A stretch of 64,000 nt of DNA from Brachypodius melanocephalos. Lineage: Eukaryota; Chordata; Aves; Passeriformes; Pycnonotidae. The notes beneath the pieces are model-generated. The model was not told the origin of the DNA. It saw nothing but the letters and a program-made list of their open reading frames with translations, and did not search any database. The stretch lies in assembly GCA_013398615.1 (NCBI GenBank), contig VZSR01003803.1:7039475-7103474 (forward strand), read 5' to 3'. Below, piece after piece: positions 36,594-48,975 of this stretch. Numbering within the stretch: the first letter of the stretch is position 1; each line of letters begins with the position of its first letter. The position numbers were made by a program, and so were the translations under genes.

Positions 36594-38340
36594 CCTTTCC
36601 AGATCTGCCATCTCCAGGCAGGTGGACACCGCCCCAAGTGACCATGTCCAGTGTCACTGCACCAAAGAATACATTTAAGTTGTGAAGTGACAGGAACTAA
36701 GCTGATGGTACACCTGGGGAAACAACACCCTAAATCCAGTGTCATTTCATGCTGAAGTAGACATTTTCAACTCTGAAGACAATCTCCCTTCAGTGATCAT
36801 TACAGTCTCCTCTTTCCCCTAATGGTCTTAAATCCTGGTCTACTGCTAAATGAAAGGCATATTCAATGCCATTCTTGTGCATAGGTAGCACACTGCTTTT
36901 ATTTTTTGGATTGCAGGTTGCTGATTTTTCCACCAAGAGAACATTTCTTGTAGTTAACAAGGATTTTTGGGTTGCATTTATCTCACTCCTTTTAAAATTC
37001 TACAGTAATAGTCTGTATCTGAGCTGGTTTCTCTGGGAATCTTTTGCTGGTTGTTGGAAGAAACAGGCACCTTCAGAATGCAATGTTCCTATTTTACTTC
37101 AAAATTCTTATTTAAGATTGAAACAGTCCAAAGTGATTGCTAAGTCTCCAGGTGAATTCCATCCTTGTATCACAAGAACTTAAGATCCTGGGAGGATTAA
37201 CTGTAAAGAACCTAAATTAAACTCTTTGCACAGGATGCATTGTCTCTGTGGTTTCCCTTATCTTGTTTCAGGGTTCCACAGGGACTGAGGACACAAGTCT
37301 CCATGGCTGATGTTCATCTTGGGTCCCTGTAATTGCACCAGTGGCAGCAGCCTCTTATGGGAGGCAGCTGACAAGCAAAGAAGTTGGTAGCAAGTGACCT
37401 TGTATCACAATACCAGAAAAGAAGTCATATTTTCTGCCCAGCTCCTGCTCCTTGTCTCACACTGAAGGGCTGTCCAAGTATTATACTATTGCCCCTCTTA
37501 TACCCTTCTTGAATCTCCTTTTGTCACTGTGGCCAAACAGAGGTAACTGTGAATGCACTCACTCCTTAGGCTGGTCTCTGGCTGACCCCCAAGTCCTGCT
37601 GCCAGAGTCCCAGAAGTGGGGAGGAAGTTGTCAAAATTGGTTTGTCTCACACTGCCAGGGTTTTCACCCATTTGCAGTACAAACTCCTTATCTCTCCTCT
37701 CCCCTCTTTAAGAAAGAGGGGATTCTTTTTGCAACTAGAAGGCTCCCTAGAGTATATGAGTGCCAGTTGCCCCCATTTCTGATGCTGTTCTTTCTCTCAC
37801 AGAAGCCAAACTATAGGGATTGCATTAGAGATTCAGCACTTAATGAAGTCTTATTCTTTCCTCTTGCTCACACAGCAGAACCACACTCCATCCCACACCC
37901 GAGTCTCTCAATATAACCAATATGTAATGACTGGAAGAAAGGAAATTTTGTAGACAGGGAGGTATGAAGGTAAATCCTCATACTGGGTCTGAGTTCCCAC
38001 TGACTGAGAAACTCCTCTACCCACTAGAGTGGTGGTAGATGGGGAGCAAACAGCAAGACAAGGTTCTGAGCTGTGTGGTACTTCCCCACTGTCTGGCCTC
38101 TTGCAGGCTGTGTCCCTTTACTAGTAATCCTCTCTGTTACCAGCAAGGTGGGTCTGCTGTGCAAGGGGAAATGAATTCGAAAATCCAAACTGGTATTGAT
38201 GCAAATGAAAAGCAGGGATTTTTAATTTATTTTTTTAACAGCTGCCACCTATTTGAATTCTTGCAAAAGTCTTACTCAGTGTCAGAGCTGAGTCACTCCT
38301 ACAGTGCATGGCCAACCTAACATCTTGTGGGGATATGTTT

Positions 38341-38375
38341 GGGGAGGGGAGTGGGAGTAAAGGGGAAGGAGGGGG
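38341..38375 (+). other. G-quadruplex-prone tract
   Basis: Five G-runs of at least three (GGGG, GGGG, GGG, GGGG, GGGGG) fall within 35 bases, separated by short A/T linkers. The tract could form a quadruplex on the plus strand. No promoter sign is nearby. Confidence 0.6.
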
Positions 38376-38964
38376 CTAATCATGCTCATAGTTTCTCATC
38401 TTCCAAAATAATCTGTTTTCTAAATGCACTGCTAAATCTTTGTCCTAGCAATCCACCATCTGCTCCTTCTTTCAAAACACCCACTATGTAGTCTGCTGTC
38501 TTGTTATACTGCCAAAACTCTAGATACTGTGGGTAGAATAGTCTCTACTTTCAGATGCTTTTCTTGGGTGACAGGGGAAAAAACCTTTGGAATTAGCACC
38601 AAATATAAGTTAGTGCACGGCCATGCAGCTTGCTCTTATCCTGCAATCTGTGATGTAATCTCAGCAGCAAACAAGCAACAAAATTTTATCCATCTAATTC
38701 CAGGCAGGGGCTCTGGTATCACCCTGCAGCATAGACTGGAGCTGGAATGTTTTGGGTAATCTCCGGAATGCCTCAATAGAATTATAAATCCATAAATCAA
38801 AGCAGTCATTATGTATTTGAATAATATGTGGATCAAAGTCTCAGATTGAGGGCCCCTTTGTTCCCATGCTCTTTTTATATCTTACTCAGTGAACATCTAT
38901 TCAATGAGAAACAATTACACTGAATTTAGAGCAAAAACATACAGTGCTAATGGAGCTCTGAAGA

Positions 38965-39025
38965 CCTCCTCTGGCAAAGCATTTAAGCATATGCTTAATT
39001 TTAAGCATATGAGTGCTAAGAGTGG
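38965..39025. repeat. Degenerate TTAAGCATATGCTTAA-type repeat
   Basis: GGCAAAGCATTTAAGCATAT is followed by GCTTAATTTTAAGCATATGA and GTGCT. Positions 38,983-38,998 form a perfect 16-base palindrome. The order matches a repeat I remember from bird and turtle genomes (GCAAAGCACTTAAGCACATG, then CTTAACTTTAAGCA and TGAGTAGTCCCATTG). Family name uncertain; it may be a short DNA-transposon derivative. Confidence 0.45.
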
Positions 39026-40361
39026 AATTGCACACAAAAGAGTGGCATTTAGTTCAGCGATATGTTGAATTGGCATCTAAATTTAAATTATCAATCTCTC
39101 CAAACTGAGCCTTTTTCAAAGTAGTTCATCTTTACTCTCCCACCCAAACACTTTGCTAGCAGCATTTTGTACCACAGGTCTGTGCAAATACTGCATTAAA
39201 TCCTGCCCATCCTACTCTAAGGGGAGTCTGTCCTCAGTAGGAACAATTAAAGAAAGAGGAGCAAGACAAGGGCCGTGTCTCATTAAACAATGCAATTATT
39301 CTGGGATATATGACTGTTGGGTTTTTGCCAAAGGGAAGCTGAGATAAAGCAACCAAGTGAGTTGTGATGTGCATCGACTCAGTTCCATGACAGACATGGG
39401 ACTAGACTGTTGTATCATGAAATGCTGCCACCAGAAACAGCAGCCAAAACCCTCCTGCCTCCAGCCTGGGATAATCCCAGCCAGTCCAGGGCTCCTTTCT
39501 CATCTGAAAGGACATTCTTGTGACGACAGGCAATGCAACACTGTGCTGGTAAGCCTCTGAAAAGCAATACAAACAAATACAGGTATGACTGTACCTCCAA
39601 TAAAGGAAAAATGAGTGCTGATGGATCTGGAGATGTTCTTCACGTGGCTGTGCTCATGCTTGCTAGGCAGAAGTGAGGCCAGCGGGACAAGAGCTTTGGA
39701 GCACTTTGTTTACACATGGGGAAACAGAAAAACCCTCTGTCTTTAAACCACCTGTGGCAAACAAAACGAATCTGACATCTCTGCTCTGCTCTGCTCCAGA
39801 GGCTCCACTGGATGTGCTCTGATGTTGAGATGAAGCGAGGCCTTGAGGCGGCTTGCACAAATGTCTGGGAAAGATGCGGGTCATCCTCCAGCATAGCTCC
39901 TGCTCCAGCACCTGAGCTGTTGCCTGAAGAGACTTCCAGCTGTTCAGGGGCCACTTCCCTGCTTCAGCCCAGCTCCTGAGGGTGGTCAAGCTCAGTCCTT
40001 TACTAGGAAACTTTCCCTGCTGTGACTTGCCCTGTTGCATTGGCAAAAGTAGGAATTGTGAAATGTGTCAAGGCAATTGGGAGCACGAAGGTGGTCTGCT
40101 CACAAGGTGAAAACAAAACATTATTTTAAAAGATATATGTTGTAAAAGACTTAATAAGATCAGAAGATTGCGTGAAGAGCAGAGAGAGGAGTGCACATCA
40201 CTGAGAAAATGAGCCAGATTTTTACCCTACATCCTGCTGTGTGGACTGGGGAGAGCTGTCTGGAGTAGAAACTTTTCCAAAGGGAGCAAAGGAGAAATGG
40301 ATGATCTTTTTCTCCAGGGAGCAGGAGAGTTTATCTTTTGTTTCAGCACACATCAACTCAC

Positions 40362-40392
40362 CTACTTAACTTTAAGCATATTCTTAACCCCT
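40362..40392. repeat. Second fragment of the TTTAAGCATAT repeat
   Basis: ACTTAACTTTAAGCATAT here differs by one base in 15 from TTAATTTTAAGCATAT at 38,996-39,010. Only about 30 bases are recognisable. Confidence 0.35.
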
Positions 40393-40437
40393 AAGGCCTT
40401 TCCAAACTGCCAAATCCTAGATCTTCTTGCTCTAGTT

Positions 40438-40457
40438 AAAAAAAAAAAAAAAAAAAT
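40438..40457. repeat. Poly-A tract, 20 A
   Basis: An uninterrupted A-run. No retroelement body is recognisable on its left side. Confidence 0.9.
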
Positions 40458-41642
40458 TGCTTATGTATCAGCTACAAAATCTCTTACCACACTTCTCACA
40501 GAAAGACCAGACCAAATATGAACCTCCAGCTGGGCAGCAAAGATGAAATTCTTTCTAGACTTGTAGTTAATGAACATACTAGAGACTGCAATGTTTTGTC
40601 TTAGAATCTCCCCATGGGGATGATGCTATACAGCTTCCCTGGTGGACATGATTAAAATCTGATGAAAATAATGACAAAGACTTATTCAGGTCAGCTACCA
40701 TAATTTGAGAAAAAGTTGTTTATGTCCAAACTCTTTTTCCCTTGTATGTGTTTCCCCCTCTTTAGATGCTCTTCAGTTTGGCCCCAACTGAATCACAGAT
40801 CAAAGCACTTCAGCTTTTGAGACCAAATTGCAATTTATAATGTCTGTGGTTTGAGCTAATCTGTCTCTGTGTCATCTCATTTTAAATCAACAGAAAGCAG
40901 CACAAAATAACTCATTTTGGTATGCCCTGCAGAATCAGGGATTTTCACTCAAGCATCCTGTTACCAGTTCTCTCCACAGGTATACAGGATTTTCTGCCTT
41001 TATCTGAGGGTGCTTTGTTCCTATTGTAAACATCAATTTTGTAAGCAACTTGTGTTCCACTAAGGTGAAACAACTACATCTCCAAACTTAAGCTCAGGTT
41101 TTGGTTTGTCTCTCTTCTTATCATTTTAACTGTATCAAAGGACAGCTTAATGCTGTAAATAGCCTTTCATTTTTAATTAAGACAGTCCTAATTTCAAGCC
41201 CATGTGAACGGTCTGGGTTTAAAAGTTCAATTCATGCCACAGTCTTATTTATTCTTCACAGTAAAGACCATAGCAAACAGTCCAATTCTAGTGGAAACAC
41301 TGCTCCCCAGCTCCCGAAATCACTGCTGTGTGATTCCTTGTTTTGTGCTGATGCTGCTCCCCTGAAAGCAAAGGGGATCCACCAAAGTAGCACGAGGTTG
41401 AGTCAGCACCAGGGTGCATCACATATCAGCATGTCACTGGCACAGCTGAGCACATCTCCACTGCCTCCATGGGCTCTCTGCTGGGTTATCACCACCCTGT
41501 GTCCCTGCACATTTTGCTGTGTACCACCGTGAAGATAAAATCTAACCTACCACTGTTTGTGAAGAGAAAATCCAACCTAATGTACCCATTTCCTATTCTG
41601 ATTTCACTCTTCCATCCGACCTTCCTCTCCTCTTTCTTGCAG

Positions 41643-41721
41643 CCTGGCAGATCCTCTTGTGCTGTGCCTGGGTTAGCTGTTCTACAATTCCTGCATCCCC
41701 CAACCTGAGCCCACAGGAGAG
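41643..41721 (+). other. Exon-like segment (79 bp) with strong splice sites, unidentified
   Basis: The acceptor is excellent: CTTCCTCTCCTCTTTCTTGCAG follows a longer pyrimidine tract starting near 41,606. The donor GAGAG|GTGAGT at 41,717-41,727 is near consensus. One of three frames is open across the segment, giving WQILLCCAWVSCSTIPASPN and a few more residues; the other two have stops. I recognise no family. On splice-signal quality this is the best exon candidate of the window, coding or non-coding. Confidence 0.35.
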
Positions 41722-42191
41722 GTGAGTGCATGGATGGTGGCTGAAGCAGCCATGGGTTACTTCCATACCCTGGGAAAGTCAGAGACAGAGACATGGGCTC
41801 CTGGTGTTGAGGCTACAGATCAGCTCTGTCGCATCAAATCTCCTTGAGGAACGAGTAACACACGAAATTCCCACTAATGCCAACCTGGCTTTTATTTAGG
41901 ATTGCTTAACTCTGATGAATAATGCAAGAGTCCAGCCTGCACTTCTTTTTATTTAACCACATCACTCTTCAAAACAAAACCAACCAAAACCCAAGCAAAC
42001 AAATACCCCTCCGAAACAAGGTGATGTCTGACCTAAAGTGTGGCTCTACAGAGCAAGATGCACTGGAGAAAAATGAGCTTTATGTTCATGGCAGAGATGC
42101 TGTGTGTGGAGGGAGGAACCACCTTTGGCAGCCAGAGCAAAAGTCCACATAGCTCAGTCCATGCTCAGTCTGGTCCACAACAGGAGTTCAA

Positions 42192-42226
42192 GCAAAGAGA
42201 TAAAAGCAAAGAGATAAAAGCAAAGC
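42192..42226. repeat. 14-bp tandem repeat
   Basis: GCAAAGAGATAAAA is present twice in direct succession and followed by a third partial copy (GCAAAG). Perfect copies, so probably recent. Confidence 0.9.
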
Positions 42227-42267
42227 CAAGACCTGCTTGGCCTGGAGGTTGTGCACTGAACAATATT

Positions 42268-42410
42268 TTCAGCAGCCCTTGGTAGATCTGTCCTTGATGA
42301 ACTTGTCTGAACTATTGGCCTCCAACATTTATGTCACCAAGTCCCACAATTTAATTATGTGTTGGGTGGAAAAGTACACCTAATCATTTGTTCTGAAGTT
42401 CAGACTGGGT
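42268..42410 (-). mobile_element. CR1 LINE relic, antisense to the plus strand
   Basis: The plus strand contains ATTGGCCTCCAACATTTATG, CAAGTCCCACAATTTAATTA and TGTGTTGGGTGGAAAAGTAC. These parallel the antisense CR1 phrases GGCCTCCACAATATTCTGTG, ATTCCACAGTTTAACTATG and CGTTGTGTGAAGAAGTACTT in order and spacing. This is an older CR1 type than the 33.8 and 48.6 kb copies, judging by its divergence. Non-coding. Confidence 0.75.
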
Positions 42411-44085
42411 ACTGGCATATCACAGATCAAATAGAGTAAAAGCTAAAAGAATAAATGAGATTTTCAGAGCTGTTATTTGCACACACATTCTCAAAATATG
42501 ACCCAATTTCTTTCCACATCGGTTGAGTAAGTTAATACTGAGGCTGTGTGACAAAAAATGGCTCTTGTATATTTGATCCAGAGACCAAAGCCTGTGCAGG
42601 CCTCCAAACCCCAGGTGCTGCAGTCCTGTCCTTGGAGGGGTCTGGGTGCAGGGGACGAGGGCTTCCAAGGATGAGGGCAAAGCAGGGCTGTCACCAGACC
42701 CCAAGGGGAGGAGGGGCAGATGCTGTGGAGCAGCTTGTCTTTGATCCCTATGATCTCCCTATTTAAGTTTGAATCCATTTTCTCCCAACCTGTGTAAAGC
42801 AACCATCTTCTCCCAGTCAAGGGCACCAAACCCTTCCTGAAAGGACATAGGCCACTCTTGCTGCTACAGTAATTTCCAGCCCCCAGCTTCCTCCAACAGT
42901 GTGTTATAAACCTCTCATGGTGCTGGTGGGACCCGTGAATACAGAAGAGGAAATGATTGATAGCCTGAATGAGCTTCCCATGGAGAATGCACAAGCCTGC
43001 AGACAGCTCTGCTGCTGGCTCATCCCCCAGAGAGAAACATCCACCTGGCTCTGCCCAGCTGCTCCTGGTGGCACACAGCCTGCCTTCTGGGCTGTGCAAA
43101 ACCTCAGGCCAGCCAGGATGCCCACCCTCCTGGGAGTCAATGAGAGTTTGTGTCACTGCACACGGAGGAGCTGAAGGGAGACATGAACCAGACCAGGTCA
43201 GCAGTACAGTGCTTTAAAAGTTGGGGTGTATCTTGGGAAGGTATCCAGTTCATCCAGTTTGGCAGGGGTAAGGGGGAGCGTGCAGGAGGACGGAGAGCAT
43301 GCTGTCAGGAAGGGATAGCTTACCTCTAAGCCTCTGTCCCTGAAAAAGAGCAAATGGCACACTGCCTGTCAGACAGAAACTGAAATAAACTCTGCAAGGT
43401 GGAGGGATTCCTGGCATCGCTGAGCTCTGCAGGAGCACGTACCCCAGTCATCTTTCCAGATCTGCTGCCGTAGGTTTACAGCCAGAATATAGAACTGCCT
43501 GAAAAGCAGCATTCCAAGAAAACAGAGTTTAAACAGCTCAAATGTGACAGGCCTAGCCCTACCCTGAAGACGGCATTGGCAAAAATACCTCCTGGTTTCT
43601 TCTTTGTGGTTTTCATGTTATAATGTCGTGTTTTGCCCTTGAGCATCATATTGGTGTCCTGTGCAAGGGATGAGTAGCAGGGCCCAGTGCCCAGGAGAGG
43701 TACACACCAACACAGTGTGTCAGGGGGCCCTCCCAGTGTGCCCAGAACCCCACCACTGGGAGAAACTAATGCTAGCTGGATTCAAGCAGTGGGCTGGGTA
43801 GCAGGAGGTGGTAACACCCAAGAGGGACAGAATGGGGAGAGTATGACAAAGTAATGGCTAAGGCTGGGTGGGGACACTTGTGTGACCCCAGAGATTGAGA
43901 ATTGAAGAGAAGACACAGAGAGAAGGATAGAAGAATGAAGAAGTGAGACAGCAGCAGAGGCTGTGTTGTGGCGGCCTCTGATGAGGATGTGATGAGACAT
44001 CTTCAAATGGTTATTGAGATATGTTTGGAAGTAGAAAGTTGGATTTCCCATTTCAAATGTAATTTGAAATACTTTGTTTGACTTT
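42411..44085. other. Gene-free stretch
   Basis: A 221-codon minus-strand frame (42,491-43,156) is the longest N-free frame in the window. It has no recognisable domain, and long frames on the other strand overlap it. The GC-richer, TAA-poor text explains its length. No repeat was recognised here. Confidence 0.5.
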
Positions 44086-44089
44086 CAAG

Positions 44090-44400
44090 ATCTTCTTCAT
44101 AGCTTCATCAAGATCAGGACCTTCCTGACCAACCTTGTGGCCTTCTATGATAGAATGATTACAACAGTGGACAAGGGAAGGGCTAGAGGTGTCATCCCCC
44201 TGGTCTTCTGCATAGCCTTTGACACAGTCCCTCACAGCATCCTCTCTCTAAATTGGAGAGAGAAGGATTTGATTGGTGGACTGTTTAGTGGAGGAATTTG
44301 TTGGATGGTCACATCCACAGCGGTCCACAGCTGAGTCCCAATGGACATCAGTGGTGAGTGGTGTCTCTCCAGGGAGCTTGGACCTCCTTTTCCAAGTTGA
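44090..44400 (+). mobile_element. CR1 LINE fragment, reverse transcriptase region
   Basis: The plus strand encodes part of the CR1 reverse transcriptase. [11 protein letters not shown] and VDKGRA are followed by [13 protein letters not shown], which holds the first catalytic aspartate (motif A) of the polymerase, at about 44,205-44,240. Related text (SVVSGVSPGS) continues in a different frame after a TGA near 44,332, so the gene is broken. The second catalytic motif (YADD-type) is not found downstream. This is a fossil internal piece, in sense orientation and opposite to the other CR1 copies here. Confidence 0.88.
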
Positions 44401-47400
44401 TTTGCCAAGGTATATACTGAAGTAATTTTTTTTCCTTTGGCTGAGTGCAGTCCATGATTTATCTTCCATATTATTTAGTACAGTTCTAAAAAATCTCCCC
44501 AGCATTTGGAGGGAAACTGTATTTCTGCTGGTGTGCTTCAGCACATAAATATAATCATGATCAATATTAAAGAAATTACTTTGCAGGCTGCCTTGACACA
44601 AATTTTTCCATTGAGGTAGTCTGGATGAGTTGTTCAGATGTAATATATTTGCAATTTTCATCTTTTGTACTGGTTTAAGAAAAACAGTTTTACAATGTTT
44701 TATTCATTTCTGCAGCAAAAGAAATGCTGTTCTTTCCCAGTCTACCTTAACCTGGCTGCAATATCCTGAAGTGAGGGCTGTTTGTGCCTGTTCGTAATTG
44801 CAGTTGTTCTGCTAATTGCAGTTGGAGCACTTATCAATACAATGGCTATGTGATTTTTAATTCTGCTAAGCTTATTGACAGAATGGTATCTCTAAGTTCT
44901 TCAGGCTGCTTAGCCATTGTAAAAAATCAATTCCTTTGAAAAACATCCATCTTCTTTATTTCAACCATTTTTCTTTACTCCCGGAGTTGTAAGAATGGTC
45001 CATTAGCTAACCAGCCCAGCAGAGCCCAGCAGGGAGTGCTGATACCTCTGGGAGTGCATTACCCATTTTGGAGTGATGCCTGGCCCACCAGGGCACAGGA
45101 ATCATTGGCTCTGACAATACACAGCAAAGAGCATTTGGGAACATGTGTTCTGCACTGCTCATTACTGACCTGTGATTCATCCTCTCCTGCTCCGAAAGAA
45201 CCTCCAACCTTTCAGTCTTCATTTTCTTCTTGCCGTATCCTTACAGAGAATGCTTTAAAGGGCACCAAACAAGCTGGGTGACACAATACCTGCAGCCTAA
45301 GTCATAGTTTCTACATTTCCCTTCCTTGCAGCCATGTGTGTCACCATACCCTGCCAGGTGATTTCATTTCAGTAGCACCTTGAGCTTTCTCTTGGGGACT
45401 GCGGGTAATCCTGATGCCTCAGGGAGCCTGGGCAGCTCCTGCTGTACCTGCCAGCAACTCTGCTACATTTTATCATTTTATCGATGCAGTCTCTGGAGCT
45501 AATGGCTTCAGGAAAGGAGTATTGCTTTTCTGTGCTGGGATACAGTGAACAGGAAGGATCTGTTTGATCTTAGTGTTTAAATCCAAGGGGGTGCTTTCCC
45601 CTTTAGGATGGGACAGATTAGGATTCCCTGTTTTTGGTACCATAAATTCTAGTGTGGTAGTCCCTGTGTGCCCTCCTTGTGCTCACCACCCTGCAGAGTG
45701 GCTGTGAGCTCTCTGTCCCTGCCTCAATTTCCCTATCTGTGAGTGGGGATTATTGTCCTGAAGAACCTTGGGATTTACTGGTGAAAATATAATTTAAGCC
45801 CTACGATGTGCTAAGGACCCTGCCTGTGCCCATGCTTCCAACTTCATTAGAAAGCTCCGAAAACATTTGTCATCTGTGTTTCAACAATATGATGACTTTC
45901 TCCAAAGGAAAGAACCCCTTATCCCATGTGCTCTCTGGGCATGGTCTGCCTCCTAAAAAAGTCTAGGAATCTCTTCAGTTTTGGCTGCAATACATCACTT
46001 CGAGCCATTAGCAGATCTTTGTCTCTGCTTCTCTTCCTCCCTGCAGCCACCTAGGAGCCTGTACACCTCAGAGAGCCACTGAAGGGGACATGAATGGTTA
46101 TGTCTGGAGCCTGTCACCTGTCCCTGTGGGGATTGCTGCTCCAAACCAGGTGTTGAGGAGAGGCCATAATGCCAGGATGTGGAGGACGCCTTTGAGCAAG
46201 GATCACTGCATGTGGTGCCCTGGAAGATGACATGTTCCCTGCTTGTCCCTGGCACCCATGCTGAGACCCTAGAGGGGTCCCACATCCAGTCCATGCCTGG
46301 CATGTCACAGGGCAGGACAGGAGCCACAGAAGCAGCAAGGGAGCACAATGCAGGAAGCACTTAGTTCTGTTTGGATTTTCACCAGAGGGTCGGTCGCTAT
46401 CTAGACATTTGACAGCAGCAGGTCAGAGACAGAGCAGATGGGGTGGCTGAGCCTCCTTCCCAAGCTGGAATACAGGCAGAGCTGCTGACCCTGTGAGAAC
46501 AAGCACAAGACAGATCCCAAATGCAAGATAGGAGACCAAGAAGCAAGAGGATTAAGTTCTGATACCTCCTCACTCACGCAGAGGAGGTGGAACCAGTTTC
46601 TATGTCCAGACAGGATGCAGGATTTTTAATGCTGATCAGCCTTTCTGGTCCCTGAGTCATTAGCACTTGGGCAAAACTTGGGCATATACATGGGCCAATT
46701 TGAGAAGCTCAGCTAGTCCTGGTGGAGCTGGGAGGTCCACTCTGGTACAGCAATCTGTCCAACTGAGCTTAATGAGAAATCTTGCAGCCTTTGTTTCAAT
46801 CTTGACACTGATGGTGCTCTTCAGTGGAGAGAAATCCCAGTACAAAGACCAGAGAAATAAGTGGCAGAATTTCCATTGGTTCTGAAGAGCTTCAGACCTC
46901 AAAGGATTGTTTCACGATCCATTTTCTGTCCTCCCTCCTCCTGCCCCCAGCATATCTTGTCCCTCAGTAATGCTGATAACATGGTTTTGGCAGCTATTGA
47001 CTAACCATATTCCCAGTTCTGGGAAGAAGCACGCAATGCCAAGTATCAAGTATCAATTAGTACATCTAACCTTACTTTGCTTCTCCTCAGCCTCCTTCTT
47101 GTTCAACTTCCTGCCTTTTCTCCTTCACCCAATGCTTTTTATATTTTGTGGAAGCAGGTTGGGCTCTAAACACACCCAAAATGTAGCAGCAGGTAGATTC
47201 TGCCCATACCTTTGCACAACAAGGCTGCAGGAGAGTGAAAGGAGCGGGAAACAAAAGTGAAAAGCAATCTGGATATGCAGGAAGAGTACTGTGCTTTGGA
47301 GGTGTATTTTATTTTTAAGTTGTTTGTTCTGTAGCTTTGCAGATCCTTTCCTTGAAGCTTGTCACAGGAGGTACAGTTTGCTCTTGGCAGTAGGGTAGCA

Positions 47401-48570
47401 GACTGTGGGGATGAATTCCCACCAAGTACCCAAGAAGTGCTCAGACTCAGTCTCCATGCCCACAAATAGACATACAGTCCATTTTATGCACAATGAAAGA
47501 AGCTGCACCGAGAACTACAATGCCTAACCTAGTTTTTATTCATCCTATTTTGATCAAGGCCTCTAAAAGGTTTCTGGCTCTTTTAAAAGTAAGGAAAATG
47601 TGGATAGATGCCCAGACGCTCTCCTGCTGACAGTGCACTTCTCTGACACATGTACCATGCACTGCTGAAGCACTGACAGTGGTTTTTCACAGAGGTCTGC
47701 AATCTATTAGACAGCACTTACTGGTATGTTTCGATGTATCTGCTGATCCAAGGCTGAGCAGACCATAAAAAATTATAAAATATTTGGCTACATGGCAGCG
47801 ATCCTTTTAACCATCAATGTGCATGTATTACACTCTGCATGGATATAAATGATACACCTACACCCACACAAAGCCAGAAGCAGTGATCCTTATAAATTCA
47901 TCGTGTGCCTTTGATCACCGTTGCTCTGCTCCAGCCACACAATTTCATCTCCTAAGGGTGCTTCTCTCACTCCTAAACCTTGCAGAAGGGTTAGGGGACA
48001 GGAGAGAGTCATTGAAGTAAGACCAACCTGACACAAAACTGCTTCACTCCTTACCCCACACTGGGAAATTCGTCTCCCACCCACCCCATACCATTACGCA
48101 TAGAAAAGCAGACTAGACAATATTATGAATTATGGACCGAAAATGAGGTTGGGGTCCAATTCTTTGTTTGACCATGCAGGACAGAAGAAAAAGAAATTTT
48201 AAATGACAGGAAAAGGTAAATTCTCAGCCTTCTTCAAGGACCACTGACATCATCTTTGACTGTCAAATTGAGACACAGCAGACCTTAAAGTCATGATGTT
48301 TTTAGTTCCATCAAATGTAATTTACATGATTGCTAGAGATGTTGAAAATTCATTAACTCGATGTCTTTCTCTCTTTTAGTCTTGGGCAGTTGAACTCATG
48401 GAAAGAAAGATTTAACATAAGAAAAAAGGGCTTGTAAGGAATATCTTATGTTAATATCACCTTCTCCAATTGCACTAGGGATTTTATTTTTGAAGGAAGA
48501 TGCAGAAAATGCATGTTGAGTGACATAAAGTGGTTTGGCCCCTTTTAGGTTTCCTTCCACAATTAGCTTA
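44400..48570. other. Gene-free stretch with one MIR-like relic
   Basis: No coding gene recognised. AATTGCAGTTG occurs twice 18 bases apart near 44,795-44,825. A MIR-like relic lies at 45,695-45,830. Frames at 46.0-46.4 kb are open on both strands in GC-richer text without protein pattern. The rest shows nothing distinct. Confidence 0.55.
45695..45830 (+). mobile_element. MIR SINE relic
   Basis: AGCTCTCTGTCCCTGCCTCA, then ATTTCCCTATCTGTGAGTGG and GGATTATT, then AATATAATTTAAGCCC and TGTGCTAAGG. This follows the 3' half of MIR (CCTCTCTGTGCCTCAGTTTC, CTCATCTGTAAAATGGGGAT, then the TAAAGCGCTTAG region) in order. Ancient and diverged, sense orientation. Confidence 0.6.
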
Positions 48571-48975
48571 TCATAGAATCTTTACTGTTGGAAAATACTA
48601 CTAAGTTCATCAAGTCCAACCATTAATCCAGCACCACCACGTTCACCACCAGACCATGGCACCAAATGCCACATCCACACACCTTTTGAATACTTCCAGG
48701 CATGGCAATTCCACCACTTATCTGGGCAGTCTGTTTCCATGTCTGACCATCCTTTCAGTGAAGAAGTTTTTCGTAATATCTGATCTAAGCCTCCCCCAGC
48801 ATAACTTGAGGCCATTTCCTCTTGTCCTGTCACTTGTAACCTGGAAGAAGAGATTGACTCACATCTCCTTTCAGGCAGCTGTAGAGAGCAGTAAGTGCCC
48901 CCCTGAGCCTCCTGTTGTCCTTGTTAAACACCCCCAGCTCCCTCAGCTGCTCCTCATAGGACTGGTCTTGGTCAT
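48571..48975 (-). mobile_element. CR1 LINE fragment (3' region)
   Basis: The plus strand starts with ATCATAGAATC, the antisense of the avian CR1 3' terminal octamer. It runs through CATCAAGTCCAACCATTAAT, CACATCCACACACCTTTTGA, ATACTTCCAGGCATGG, TTGAGGCCATTTCCTCTTGT and CAGCTCCCTCAGCTGCTCCT, all hallmark CR1 phrases. The copy is 5'-truncated and its 5' end (right side) is not sharply defined. The 156-codon plus-strand frame across it is antisense text. Confidence 0.94.

Larger units (their letters stand above)
36600..42260. other. Gene-free stretch
   Basis: No coding gene recognised. It contains a G-rich quadruplex-prone run (38,341-38,375), two related fragments of a TTTAAGCATAT-type repeat (38,965-39,025 and 40,362-40,392), a 20-base poly-A (40,438-40,457), a well-defined exon-like segment (41,643-41,721) and a 14-bp tandem repeat at its right end. 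Confidence 0.55.

Noticed and set aside
39700..39770. Possible MIR fragment (ACACATGGGGAAACAGAAAA)
   Set aside because: Similarity is limited to about 15 bases of low-information text.
42491..43156. 221-codon minus-strand frame, the longest without N
   Set aside because: No domain, signal peptide or repeat pattern; overlapping frames are open on the other strand. Length is explained by stop-poor composition.
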